DNA of 64,000 nucleotides from Polaromonas sp. OV174 (GTDB taxonomy: Bacteria; Pseudomonadota; Gammaproteobacteria; Burkholderiales; Burkholderiaceae_C), in the NCBI RefSeq assembly GCF_900112285.1, contig NZ_FOKZ01000010.1, positions 97,735 through 161,734 on the forward strand. Direction: 5' to 3'. The notes beneath the pieces are model-generated. The model made no database searches. It worked only from the letters and a program-made list of their open reading frames with translations, and was not told the DNA's origin. Shown here piece after piece: positions 8,988 to 18,159 of this stretch. The position numbers and the translations under genes were made by a program. Position 1 is the stretch's first letter. Every line of letters starts with the position of its first letter.

Positions 8988-9590
8988 TCAAGCCGCCTTG
9001 CGGATGGCGGAGCGCTTGGCCGCCGCGGGTTTTTCTGCCGGGCTGGCCACTGGATTGCCGCTGGTATTGGCGACCGGACTGGTGTTTTTTGGGGGCGTGC
9101 GTTTGGCTGCAGGCTTGGTGATTTTTCTAGCGACGGGCTTTGCTGCCGGCTTGGTCTCTGGCTTGGCCGGGGCGCTCTTGCCGTTCACCTTATGGAGATT
9201 TTTTTCGAGTTGATCGACGCGCGCGATCAGGGCGTCCAGCTCTTTGGCCGACGGCACACCCAGCTTGTTCAACGCCTTGGCAACCCGGTCTTCGAAGATG
9301 TTCTCCAGCTTGTCCCACTGGTTACCCGCCTTGGACTGGATGTCGGTGGCCATGGTGCTCATCTTGCTGGTGGCTTCGGAGATTTTCTCTTCGGCCACTG
9401 CCTGGGTTTTGCGCTGGATCGACAGGCCTTCCTTGACCAGGGTTTCAAACACCTTGCTGCCTTCTTCCTGCGCCTTGGAGAAGGCGCCCAGGCCTGCCAG
9501 CCAGATTTGCTGGGCTGATTCCTTGACCGCGCTTGACAGTTGCGGGCCGGATTTTTTGTCGGCACTCATTTTTTGCAGTTTCTTGACCAT
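8988..9590 (-). CDS. Phasin-family PHA granule-associated protein
   Basis: A 200-residue phasin. The N-terminal half matches the phasin core: IWLAGLGAFSKAQEEGSKVFETLVKEG (seen in pieces around residues 28-55) and a long amphipathic helix (SKMSTMATDIQSKAGNQWDKL). A heptad-like stretch, LDALIARVDQLEKNLHKV, would oligomerise. The C-terminal 60 residues are Lys/Ala/Pro-rich, as in PhaF/PhaI-type phasins whose tails bind DNA nonspecifically. Role: coats polyhydroxyalkanoate granules. No PHA synthase is in view. A ribosome site (GGAGTCCCCC) precedes the ATG at 9590 on the reverse strand, and a strong terminator follows. Confidence 0.85.
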   Translation of the reverse strand: MVKKLQKMSADKKSGPQLSSAVKESAQQIWLAGLGAFSKAQEEGSKVFETLVKEGLSIQRKTQAVAEEKISEATSKMSTMATDIQSKAGNQWDKLENIFEDRVAKALNKLGVPSAKELDALIARVDQLEKNLHKVNGKSAPAKPETKPAAKPVARKITKPAAKRTPPKNTSPVANTSGNPVASPAEKPAAAKRSAIRKAA

Positions 9591-9798
9591 GGGGGACTCC
9601 AGACAGGCTAGGGTTGTGGAAGGTTGCGCCAGCAGTATGCCGCACGTAGCGAAAAATATATGCGCTGGGCCTGCCAGCGTTTAGATGTCGGCTCCTAGTG
9701 CGTTAGGCACGGCGCTCTAGGGAGAGACCGCTGCGGCGCGCCTGAGCGCGGGTTTTCGCTAAAGGGTGTGAACGCTGCTTTGAGCAAGAATGCCTTCT

Positions 9799-9813
9799 TT
9801 GACTGTCAGTCAA
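9799..9813. promoter_or_regulatory. Perfect 15-bp palindrome, candidate TetR operator
   Basis: TTGACTG-T-CAGTCAA is a perfect inverted repeat 13 bp before the acyl reductase ATG. Its left half doubles as a possible -35 (TTGACT). The size and symmetry suit a TetR dimer; the nearest candidate regulator is at 8161-8829 (inference). Confidence 0.55.
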
Positions 9814-9826
9814 GCGGAGATGCCCA

Positions 9827-11812
9827 ATGCACTATTTCGTCACCGGAGCCACGGGCTTCATCGGTAAACGCCTGGTAAAAAAGCTGCTGGAACGAAAGGG
9901 TACGACAGTTCATTTTCTGATCCGCGAGGAAAGCGCCGGCAAGGTGGCCGCGCTGCGGGCGTACTGGGGCGTCAGCGCAGCCAGAGCCCAGCCGGTGCAT
10001 GGCGATCTGACGCGCAAAAAGCTCGGAGTCAGCGCGGAAGACGTCAAAAAACTCAAGGGTGCGATCACCCACTTTTATCATCTGGCGGCGGTCTATGACC
10101 TGGACGCCGACGAGGCAAGCCAGATCGCCGTCAATGTTGACGGGACCCGCAATACGGTGGAGTTTGCCAAGGCGATTGAGGCCGGGCACTTTCATCATGT
10201 CAGCTCGATTGCTGCGGCCGGCCTTTACGAAGGCGTGTTTCGCGAAGACATGTTTGACGAGGCGGAAAACTACGAACACCCGTATTTCATGACCAAGCAC
10301 GAGAGCGAAAAAATCGTGCGCAAGGAATGCAAAGTGCCCTGGACCGTGTTCAGGCCCGCCATGGTGGTGGGCCACAGCGAAACCGGCGAGATGGACAAGA
10401 TCGATGGGCCCTACTATTTCTTCAAGCTGATCCAGCGTATGCGGCAGCTGCTGCCGCCCTGGATGCCGATGGTCGGACTAGAAGGCGGACGGATCAACAT
10501 CGTGCCGGTCGATTTCGTGGTCGACGCGCTCGACCACATCAGTCACCGCCAGAGCGCCAGCGGCAAGTGCTACCACCTGGTCGACCCTATGGGCTACCGT
10601 GTCGGCGATGTGCTGGACATCCTCAGCAGGGCGGCCCACGCCCCTCGCATGAATTTATTTGTCAATGCGGCCCTGCTCGGCTTTATCCCCAAGGCCGTCA
10701 AAAAAGGTCTGATGGCGCTGAGTCCCGTGCGACGCGTGCGCAATGCCGTCATGCAAGACCTGGGCCTGCCCGAGGACATGCTTACCTTCGTGAACTATCC
10801 CACCCGCTTCGACTGCCGCGACACGCTGGCCGCACTCAAGGGCAGTGGTATAGCTTGTCCTAACTTGAAAGACTACGCCTGGCGCTTGTGGGATTACTGG
10901 GAGCGTCACCTTGATCCCGACTTGCACATAGACCGCTCCTTGCGCGGCACGGTGGCCGGCAAGGTGGTGCTGATTACCGGCGGTTCCTCGGGCATAGGTC
11001 TGGCGGCGGCGCACAAGTTTGCCGAGGCCGGCGCTATCACCCTCATCTGTGGCCGCGACCAGGACAAGCTTGACGAAGCTTGCAAGGAGGCCAGGGCAAA
11101 GGGGTATTCCTTCGTCGCTTATTCCGTCGATATTGCCGATATGGCCGATTGCGACCGTTTCCTGAAGGAATTAAGGGCCAGTCATGGCGGTGTCGATTTT
11201 CTGATCAATAACGCCGGGCGTTCGATTCGCCGCGCCATCGAGGCCAGCTACGATCGCTTTCACGACTATGAGCGCACCATGCAGCTCAATTATTTTGGCT
11301 GCCTGCGCGTGACCATGGGCTTGCTGCCAGGCATGGCGGTCAAGCGTAAAGGCCATGTGGTCAATATCAGCTCGATTGGCGTTCTAACCAATGCGCCGCG
11401 TTTCTCGGCTTATGTGGCCAGCAAGGCGGCGCTTGATGCCTGGACGCGTTGCGCCTCCAGCGAATTTGCCGATGTCGGCATTGGTTTCACCACCATCAAT
11501 ATGCCACTGGTGCGTACGCCCATGATTGCGCCCACCAATCTGTATAACAACGTGCCAACACTTTCGCCAGAAGAGGCCGCAGATTTGATTGCGCAGGCCT
11601 GTATTTTTAAACCGGTGCGTATTGCCACCCGTCTGGGTATTACCGGTCAGGTCATGCACGCGCTGGTGCCGCGTATTGCACAGATCGCCATGAATACCAG
11701 TTTTCGCATGTTCCCCGACTCATCGGCAGCCAAGGGCGATAAAGGAGCCAAGTCTCAGTTGTCTCCCGAAGCCGTTGCCATGCAGCAGATGATGCGGGGG
11801 ATTCATTTCTAG
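9827..11812 (+). CDS. Two-domain fatty acyl-CoA / fatty aldehyde reductase (SDR family)
   Basis: A 661-residue protein with two Rossmann domains. Residues 1-370 are an extended SDR/male-sterility type domain (TGATGFIG at 6-13, YFMTKHESEK active site near 150). Residues ~375-600 are a classical SDR (LITGGSSGIG near 381, NNAG, and YVASK near 527). Length, domain order and many blocks (HFHHVSSIAAAGL, FRPAMVVGHSETGEMDKIDG, RTMQLNYFGCLR, NISSIGVLTNAPRFSAYVAS) agree with what I remember of the Marinobacter fatty acyl-CoA reductase Maqu_2220, also 661 residues, which makes fatty alcohols for wax esters. Located beside a phasin and a TetR gene, so a lipid-storage role is likely. No wax synthase is in view. 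Confidence 0.85.
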   Translation: MHYFVTGATGFIGKRLVKKLLERKGTTVHFLIREESAGKVAALRAYWGVSAARAQPVHGDLTRKKLGVSAEDVKKLKGAITHFYHLAAVYDLDADEASQIAVNVDGTRNTVEFAKAIEAGHFHHVSSIAAAGLYEGVFREDMFDEAENYEHPYFMTKHESEKIVRKECKVPWTVFRPAMVVGHSETGEMDKIDGPYYFFKLIQRMRQLLPPWMPMVGLEGGRINIVPVDFVVDALDHISHRQSASGKCYHLVDPMGYRVGDVLDILSRAAHAPRMNLFVNAALLGFIPKAVKKGLMALSPVRRVRNAVMQDLGLPEDMLTFVNYPTRFDCRDTLAALKGSGIACPNLKDYAWRLWDYWERHLDPDLHIDRSLRGTVAGKVVLITGGSSGIGLAAAHKFAEAGAITLICGRDQDKLDEACKEARAKGYSFVAYSVDIADMADCDRFLKELRASHGGVDFLINNAGRSIRRAIEASYDRFHDYERTMQLNYFGCLRVTMGLLPGMAVKRKGHVVNISSIGVLTNAPRFSAYVASKAALDAWTRCASSEFADVGIGFTTINMPLVRTPMIAPTNLYNNVPTLSPEEAADLIAQACIFKPVRIATRLGITGQVMHALVPRIAQIAMNTSFRMFPDSSAAKGDKGAKSQLSPEAVAMQQMMRGIHF

Positions 11813-11833
11813 CTGCAGGGCAGCGTGGCCGAC

Positions 11834-13207
11834 TCAGCGCATGAGCCAGCCGTTGATTTCGTCAATCACTTCGGTTTTGTGGCCACCAGCAAGTGCCTGC
11901 AGCCGAACCCGTGAAATCAGATAAACAAAGCGGGCCTGTGCCAGGTCGCGCTGGGCCGAAACCTTTTGCTGTTCGGCATTGAGCGTGTCTATCAGGGTGC
12001 GGCTGCCCGCCTCGAAGGCTCGGCGATTCGACATCGCCACTTGCTCCGTGGAGCGCACTGCCTGTTCAAGGGCCTGGACCTTCAACACGCCTTCGGTCAC
12101 GCCGCGGAACTCGTGGTGCACGCGCACGCCGAGGTCTCGGCGCAAGGCCTCCAGCGCCTCTTCGGCGCGCTCCTTGTCTGCCAGTGCTTGGCGCACGGCC
12201 GAGTTCACATTACCACCGGAGAAGATGGGAATATTGAGCTGCAGGCCGATGGACCGGTTGGTGTAGCGATTGTTGACGCTGGTCACCGTGTCGCTTTCGT
12301 TGCGCGACCATTGGGCGATGGCGTCCAGTGTGGGGTAGTGGCCGGCTTGGGCTTTTTCCACTTCGTAATGGGCCACTTCTACCTGGGCCTTCAGTGAGCG
12401 GATTTCCGGGCTGTTGGCTTCGGCGCGCTCGGCCCAGTCTTCAATCCGGTTGGGTAATGGCGGCACCAGTTCCATTTTGTCCGCGTTCAGTGACGCCAGC
12501 GTGTCAATGGGGCGGTTGATCAGTGTTTGGAGCTGCCTACGGGTGAAGTCAACGTTCTGGCGTGCCTCCAGTTCTTGAGCCACATTGAGGTCCAGAGCCG
12601 CTTGCGCCTCGTCGATGTCGGTGCGGGTTCCAGCCCCTGCTGCAAAACGTTTTTTGGCTGCGTCGAATTGGCTGGAATAGGCGGCTTTCTGCGCCACGAC
12701 CAGCGCAAGCTGTTCTGCGGTCAGCAAAGCCTCGAAGTAGGCCCCGCTCACACGCACTGCCACATTTTGCAGTTCCCGTTCCAGGACTGCGTTGGCGTCG
12801 TCCACCTGCGCCTGCGCCTGCCGGTAGTCGGCCATCTGGTACTTGCGGAAAAGGGGTTGCCTCAGCGTCAGCGCTTCGCTGCTGCTATTGTAGTTTGTGT
12901 TGGTGGTAACCGACTGGCCAAGGAAGTTTGGCGTTGTGCTTTCAAGTGAGTTGCGGTTGCGCGATGCGCTGGCCGACAAATTGGGCAGCAACTGGGAGCG
13001 TGCCTGTGGCAGGCGCTCGCGTTTGGCTGCGGTGGCCGCCCGCGTGGCGCGGATGGTGGCATCTTGTTCCATGGCGGCCTGATAAGCTTGCGACAGGTCT
13101 AGGGCCCAAGCAGGCGCACAAAGGGGGGCGCAGGCCAGCGCTACAAGCAGTGCGAGCATTCGGGTGTTCATGGGGAGGGGGGCGTTTGTCGAGGGAGTCG
13201 TTTTCAC
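11834..13207 (-). CDS. TolC-family outer-membrane channel of a type I secretion system
   Basis: A 457-residue outer-membrane efflux protein: signal peptide (MLALLVALACAPLCAPAWA), then two homologous halves with long helices and barrel strands (TLRQPLFRKYQMADYRQAQAQ and GLQLNIPIFSGGNVNSAVRQA). It is last in the secretion operon, five bases after HlyD. The GTG at 13207 has a ribosome site (GAGGA within the end of HlyD). An ATG at 13171 would give a more usual signal peptide but lacks one, so I kept the GTG. It should form the outer-membrane exit duct for the RTX/S-layer cargo encoded in this window. Confidence 0.85.
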   Translation of the reverse strand: MKTTPSTNAPLPMNTRMLALLVALACAPLCAPAWALDLSQAYQAAMEQDATIRATRAATAAKRERLPQARSQLLPNLSASASRNRNSLESTTPNFLGQSVTTNTNYNSSSEALTLRQPLFRKYQMADYRQAQAQVDDANAVLERELQNVAVRVSGAYFEALLTAEQLALVVAQKAAYSSQFDAAKKRFAAGAGTRTDIDEAQAALDLNVAQELEARQNVDFTRRQLQTLINRPIDTLASLNADKMELVPPLPNRIEDWAERAEANSPEIRSLKAQVEVAHYEVEKAQAGHYPTLDAIAQWSRNESDTVTSVNNRYTNRSIGLQLNIPIFSGGNVNSAVRQALADKERAEEALEALRRDLGVRVHHEFRGVTEGVLKVQALEQAVRSTEQVAMSNRRAFEAGSRTLIDTLNAEQQKVSAQRDLAQARFVYLISRVRLQALAGGHKTEVIDEINGWLMR

Positions 13208-13211
13208 CGGA

Positions 13212-14579
13212 TTATTCCTCGTTCATCGAAGCCGCAATACGCTTGGTCAACGGATGCATCAAGTAGGTTAACAGCGAGCGTTCGCCGGTTCTGAAGACCA
13301 CTTCAACGGGCATGCCGGGCTGCATCTGGCGCTTGCCAAGTTTTTTTAGGCCCTCAGGCGTCACGCCAACGCGCGCCAGGTAATACCCTGCGCCGTTCTG
13401 CGGGTCGGTCAGCAAGTCCCCCGAGACAGAAACCAGTTTGCCTTGCACCACAAGTTGCGGAGAATGCGCAAAAGACGAGAAGCGCACATCCACCGGCATG
13501 CCGGCATGCACGCGGTCAATCAGGTGGGGCAGTACGCGCGTCTCAAGCAGCAGCGATTCATTGGCAGGCACCACGTCCAGTACCTTTTGCCCGGGGCCGA
13601 TCACGCCGCCAACGCTTTGCGCGGCGAGTGCAACCACCTGGCCCGCCGCCGGGGACCTAATTTCGGTGCGCGCCAGGTCATCTTGCAGCGCAATGAATTT
13701 TCCGGCATCGCTCAACACCTCTCGCGTCACGTCGGCCAGCTGTGTTTCCACTTCCTTGCGGTATTCCTGCTGGCGTGAGATGGCGCGCTGGCGTAGTTCG
13801 GCCATGCTGCTTCTGGATCGCATCGTATTGCCCTGAAGCTCTGCAATGGCCGTGCTTGACTCGGAAATCTGGCGTTCCAGCTCCAGCTGGCGGTTGCGCG
13901 GAGCGTAACCTTCCTTTACCAGTCCACGGGTATGGGTGAGTTCTTCATTGAGCAGTGAAAGCTGGTTGCGACGGCTGACCATCATGCCTTCGTAGGCCAG
14001 CGACAGGCCTTGCTGGCCCTGGATGCTTTCCTGAATGGATTGCAAGTCGGCTTGTAAACCGGCCTTGCGCGACCTGAGTAATTGTTCCTGGTTCATCATC
14101 TGCTGCTTGATCAGCGGATCACCGGCAGCCGTCACCAGATCCGGGTGATAGGTGATGGTATTTTGTCCCGCTTGCTCGGCCATCAGGCGGCCCTGCATGG
14201 CGCGCAGGCCCAGGTAACGCTGGCGTATAGCCTCAAAGTTCGCTTTGGCGGCGGCATCGTCAAGCTTGATCAGCAACTGGCCTTCCTTGACCTGATCGCC
14301 CTCGCCCACCAGCACCTCTTTGATGATGCCGCCTGTCAGGTGCTGGACCGACTTGCGCTTGGTGTCAATTGCCACATGCCCCTGGCTGGGCACGCCCTCG
14401 TCCAAGGGGGCCAGCGCAGCCCACAGCAGGAAGCCGCCAAAGCCGATTCCCAGGGCCCACAGGCCGATGCGCCCGGCATGACCCAGGTCGGAGGAGGGCC
14501 CGGGGCCAGCTCCAGGTTTTTCCGTGAGGGAGGGCGCGGCGGGAGTGGTCAGACGTTTCAAAAAATCGGGTGTTGCCAT
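13212..14579 (-). CDS. HlyD-family periplasmic adaptor of type I secretion
   Basis: A 455-residue membrane-fusion protein. A single membrane anchor (GLWALGIGFGGFLLWAAL, residues ~38-55) is followed by a lipoyl-like domain half (GHVAIDTKRKSVQHLTGGII), long coiled-coil helices (residues ~120-290) and the returning beta-barrel ending LLTYLMHPLTKRI. This is the PrtE/HlyD type. It bridges the ABC pair in the inner membrane and TolC. Spacing: 48 bp after the second ABC gene, five bp before tolC. Length is normal for the family. Confidence 0.9.
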   Translation of the reverse strand: MATPDFLKRLTTPAAPSLTEKPGAGPGPSSDLGHAGRIGLWALGIGFGGFLLWAALAPLDEGVPSQGHVAIDTKRKSVQHLTGGIIKEVLVGEGDQVKEGQLLIKLDDAAAKANFEAIRQRYLGLRAMQGRLMAEQAGQNTITYHPDLVTAAGDPLIKQQMMNQEQLLRSRKAGLQADLQSIQESIQGQQGLSLAYEGMMVSRRNQLSLLNEELTHTRGLVKEGYAPRNRQLELERQISESSTAIAELQGNTMRSRSSMAELRQRAISRQQEYRKEVETQLADVTREVLSDAGKFIALQDDLARTEIRSPAAGQVVALAAQSVGGVIGPGQKVLDVVPANESLLLETRVLPHLIDRVHAGMPVDVRFSSFAHSPQLVVQGKLVSVSGDLLTDPQNGAGYYLARVGVTPEGLKKLGKRQMQPGMPVEVVFRTGERSLLTYLMHPLTKRIAASMNEE

Positions 14580-14627
14580 GGCGGACTTTGCTGAAAAAAG
14601 AAGAATAAAAAAATGGCAATACCAGCC

Positions 14628-16379
14628 TCAGGCGGGCAAGGCTGATTCAATCGTTGGTTCGGGTGGCATGGGTGCCGTGGACGCGGGGGGCGGGCTGGCT
14701 GGTCGCAGTGACGCCAGTACCGCCTCTTTCGGCCCGTCAGCAAAGATTTCCCCATCGCGCAAAATCATGAGCCGGTCGGCCACGGCGACGGCCCCAGGAC
14801 GGTGGGTGATCAGGAAGACGGTTTTCCCCTTGGCTTTCAACTCGAGCACGGTTCGCAGCAACGCGGTTTCGCCCGCATCGTCCAGATTGGCATTGGGCTC
14901 GTCCAGCACGATCAGTGAGGGGTCGCCGTAAATCGCCCGTGCCAGACCGATGCGCTGGCGCTGCCCGCCCGACAGCAGGTTGCCGGCCTCGCCAATGGGC
15001 GTGTCATAGCCCTTGGGGAAGCGCAGGATCATCTCGTGCATGCCAGCCGAGCGTGCCGCTTCAATCACTTTGACCGAGTCGACCTCGCCCAGCCGAGCAA
15101 TGTTCTCGGCAATCGAGCCTTCAAACAGCTCTACGTCCTGCGGCAGATAACCCAGATGGGGGCCCAACTCGATGCGGTTCCAGCGTTCCAGCGGCATGCC
15201 GTCCAGCAGCACCTCACCGGCCACGTCTGGCCAAATCCCGATCATGGCCCGCGCCAGCGTGGACTTGCCAGAGCCTGACGGCCCGAGCACCGCGACCACG
15301 GTGCCCGCAGGAACCACGAAGGAGATATTTTTCAGAATGGGCGTTGTGCGCCCTTCTGCGCTGGCCACGACGCCACGCAGGCCAATTTCGCCCGTGGGGG
15401 CCACACGAGTGAGGGCAGGGTCGCGCTCCGGGTATTCAAGCAGCAGCTTTTCCAGCCGTTCAAAGGCTGATCGGGTGGAGACGAAGCCCCGCCAGGTGCT
15501 CACCAACTGGTCAATCGGCGCGAGCGCACGTCCCATCAGTACGTTGGCTGCAATCATGGCGCCGGGTGACAGCTGGCCGTCAATCACCAGCAGGGCGCCC
15601 GCGCCGAGCGACAGCGATTGCTGGGTGTAGCGAATGAACTTGCTCCAGGCCGTGACGCGGTGTGTCAGGCCCAATGCAGAAGAATTCTTGTTCATCCAGA
15701 CCTGATAGCGCTGGTTCCAGCGTTGTTGCAGGTTGCCGATCATGCCCATCGATTCAAGTACCTCGGCGTTGCGCAATTTGCTTTGCAGGTAGCTGGTGGT
15801 TTCGCTGCCGGCTTGGGCTGCCTCTTCCGCAGGGGCCACGGTGTGGCGGTGACCAAACCAGGCCAGCGCGGCCTGGACCACGGCAAACACCAGGGACAGG
15901 ATGCCCAGCCATGGGTGCAGGAAGAAAGTCACCGCAATATAGATGGGGGCCCACGGGGCGTCAAAGAGCGCAAAAATGCCACGGCCCGTGAGGAATTGCC
16001 GGATTTGAATCAGGTCCCCAAAAGCCCGCGACGGTGTAGAGGACGATTGACTCAGGTAGGCTTCAAAACTGGCGTTGAAGACGCGGGTGCTGAGTTGTTC
16101 ATCAAAGCGCATGCCCGCCCTGACAAGTACGCGCGAGCGCAGCCATTCGGAACAGGCCATCACGCCAAACAGGAACAGCGTGATCAGCGAGACCGCCAGC
16201 AGCGTGAGTTCGCTCTGGCTGCTCATTACGCGGTCAAATACCTGCAGCATGTAAAGGGTTGGCGCCAGCATCAGCAGATTAGTCAAAAAGCTCAAGATGC
16301 CGACGATCAGGAACTCCTGCCGGAAAGCCCACAGGGTGGCAGTCAGTTCGCTGCGATTGAAGAAGGCGGGTTTTTTCAT
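14628..16379 (-). CDS. Type I secretion ABC transporter, PrtD-like (second of a pair)
   Basis: A 583-residue half-transporter with membrane domain (residues ~1-310) and ATPase domain (~330-560). It has no C39 peptidase or CLD domain, so it is the PrtD/AprD type. Walker A is GPSGSGKS near 363, the signature is LLSGGQRQRIGLARA, Walker B is SLIVLDEPNANLD, and the H-loop is LITHRP; all catalytic residues are present. It is the same length as the preceding ABC gene and 28 bp from it, so the two probably arose by duplication and may pair as a heterodimer. Its C-terminal tail is Pro/Ser/Ala-rich. Confidence 0.9.
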   Translation of the reverse strand: MKKPAFFNRSELTATLWAFRQEFLIVGILSFLTNLLMLAPTLYMLQVFDRVMSSQSELTLLAVSLITLFLFGVMACSEWLRSRVLVRAGMRFDEQLSTRVFNASFEAYLSQSSSTPSRAFGDLIQIRQFLTGRGIFALFDAPWAPIYIAVTFFLHPWLGILSLVFAVVQAALAWFGHRHTVAPAEEAAQAGSETTSYLQSKLRNAEVLESMGMIGNLQQRWNQRYQVWMNKNSSALGLTHRVTAWSKFIRYTQQSLSLGAGALLVIDGQLSPGAMIAANVLMGRALAPIDQLVSTWRGFVSTRSAFERLEKLLLEYPERDPALTRVAPTGEIGLRGVVASAEGRTTPILKNISFVVPAGTVVAVLGPSGSGKSTLARAMIGIWPDVAGEVLLDGMPLERWNRIELGPHLGYLPQDVELFEGSIAENIARLGEVDSVKVIEAARSAGMHEMILRFPKGYDTPIGEAGNLLSGGQRQRIGLARAIYGDPSLIVLDEPNANLDDAGETALLRTVLELKAKGKTVFLITHRPGAVAVADRLMILRDGEIFADGPKEAVLASLRPASPPPASTAPMPPEPTIESALPA

Positions 16380-16407
16380 GGGATTTTGTCGTTATCGCGT
16401 TCCGGAT

Positions 16408-18159
16408 TCAGGCTGCAGGCACCAAAGTGCCAGGAGGTGCAGGGCTGGCTGGCGGCGCCGCGGCAGCTTGCTCGCTTGCCTGCCTCAAGGCCGCCAGTAC
16501 GTCATTGCGCGGCCCGAAAGCCTGCATCACGCCATCACGCAGCACCAGCATCTTGTCTGCGACGGCCAGCACACTGGTGCGGTGCGTCATGATGACAAAC
16601 GTCGTGCCGCGCGTTTTGAGTTCCAGAATAGCGGCGGCCAGTGCCGCGTCGCCTGCCTCGTCCAGGCTGGAGTTGGGCTCATCCAGCACGACCAGCACCG
16701 GGTCGCCGTAAATCGCCCGGGCCAGCGCAACCCGCTGGCGTTGTCCCCCCGACAGCATGGCGCCCTCCCGACCGATGGGGCTCTCATAGCCTTGTGGCAG
16801 GCTCATGATGAAGTCGTGCAAGCCGACGGCGCGAGCCGCGGCCTTGACCTTGGCGGGCTCCACTTCACCGAAGCGGGCGATATTTTCAGCCAAAGTTCCT
16901 TCCAGCAATTCCACACCCTGCGGCAAGTAACCCAAATGAGGGCCCAGTTCACTTTTATCCCAGGTGAAAACGTCAGCCCCATCCAGCCGCACCTTGCCGC
17001 TCGCCGCCGGCCACAGACCGATCAGCAGTCGGGCCAGGGTCGTCTTGCCCGACGCGGAAGGGCCGACCACGGCCAGCACTTCACCTGGCGGCAGGCTGAA
17101 CGCTACATTCTTGATGATGGCCACGCCGCCGTTCGGCGCGCTCGCCACAAGAGCTTCAACCTGCAGCAGGCCTCGCGGCGCCGGCAGAGGCATCGTCTCC
17201 TGTTTGGCGGGGACTGTTGCTAGCAGGCCCTCCAGTCGTTGCCATGCATCACGCACATTCACGACCGTGCGCCATTGGGTGACGATCTGCACCAGCGGTG
17301 CCAACACCTTGCCGCCCAAAAGCGAGCCAATGATCATCATGCCTGCGCCGCCATTCAACTGGTTGTGCAGCAGCAGCCACGCACCCAGCCCCAGCAGCAG
17401 CGAACCCATGGTGGTCTGCAGAAACTTGGTGAGGGCCTGGTAGCCGCCCGCACGGTCTGAGGCGATGGCCTGCAGGCCCAGAAATTCACGTTGCTTGTCC
17501 ATCCAGCGGCGGTGAATATCGCGCAGCATGCCCATGGACTCGATAACCTGCGCATTGCGCAACGAGCCGTCCGCGTACTGTTGCGCGGCAATGGCGGAGC
17601 GGTTGGCGGCCACAAGGGGCGGTTGCGTGTTCCGTTCATTCAGCCAGCCGATAAAGACCTGCAGCATTGAGCCCACAATCGCGGACCAGCCCAGCACCGG
17701 GCTGATGGCGAACACCAGCGCCAGAAACACAAGGGATACCGGGGCTTCCATCAGCGCCAGCAGTGGCGGCGAGCCCAGAAAATCTCGCAGGGTTCGAAAA
17801 TCGTTCAAAGGTTGCAAGCTTCCACCGGGAATCCTTTTGAGATTGGCCTCGAAAATAGCGCTAAAGACCCGGTTGCGCATCTGCTCGTCCAGCTTTAGGC
17901 CGGCTTCGTGCATGATTTCCGCGCGTGCCCATTCCAGCACTTCCATCAGCATGTAGGCGCCCAGCACCACCAGCGTCAGCATGACCAGGGTGAGATGGCT
18001 ACGGCTGTTCACCACCCGGTCATATACCTCCAACATGTAGCCGCTCGGTGCGAGGCCCAGCAGGCTGGAAAATATACTGAACCAGGCGGCCCGCACAAAA
18101 TAAGGCCGCAGCGACATCACCGCCTGACGCAGTTCGGAAGGCGGTTTTAGGGTACTCAT
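16408..18159 (-). CDS. Type I secretion ABC transporter, PrtD-like (first of a pair)
   Basis: A 583-residue PrtD-type half-transporter: membrane domain first, then an ATPase with Walker A GPSASGKT (near 360), signature LSGGQRQRVALARA, Walker B LVVLDEPNSSLD and H-loop IMTHRT. Both this protein and the next ABC protein keep complete ATPase motifs, so neither looks degenerate. The ATG at 18159 overlaps the stop of the upstream TnpB-like gene (ATGA), implying translational coupling. Tail Ala/Pro-rich. Known PrtD-type systems usually have one ABC gene, so the pair is unusual. Confidence 0.9.
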   Translation of the reverse strand: MSTLKPPSELRQAVMSLRPYFVRAAWFSIFSSLLGLAPSGYMLEVYDRVVNSRSHLTLVMLTLVVLGAYMLMEVLEWARAEIMHEAGLKLDEQMRNRVFSAIFEANLKRIPGGSLQPLNDFRTLRDFLGSPPLLALMEAPVSLVFLALVFAISPVLGWSAIVGSMLQVFIGWLNERNTQPPLVAANRSAIAAQQYADGSLRNAQVIESMGMLRDIHRRWMDKQREFLGLQAIASDRAGGYQALTKFLQTTMGSLLLGLGAWLLLHNQLNGGAGMMIIGSLLGGKVLAPLVQIVTQWRTVVNVRDAWQRLEGLLATVPAKQETMPLPAPRGLLQVEALVASAPNGGVAIIKNVAFSLPPGEVLAVVGPSASGKTTLARLLIGLWPAASGKVRLDGADVFTWDKSELGPHLGYLPQGVELLEGTLAENIARFGEVEPAKVKAAARAVGLHDFIMSLPQGYESPIGREGAMLSGGQRQRVALARAIYGDPVLVVLDEPNSSLDEAGDAALAAAILELKTRGTTFVIMTHRTSVLAVADKMLVLRDGVMQAFGPRNDVLAALRQASEQAAAAPPASPAPPGTLVPAA

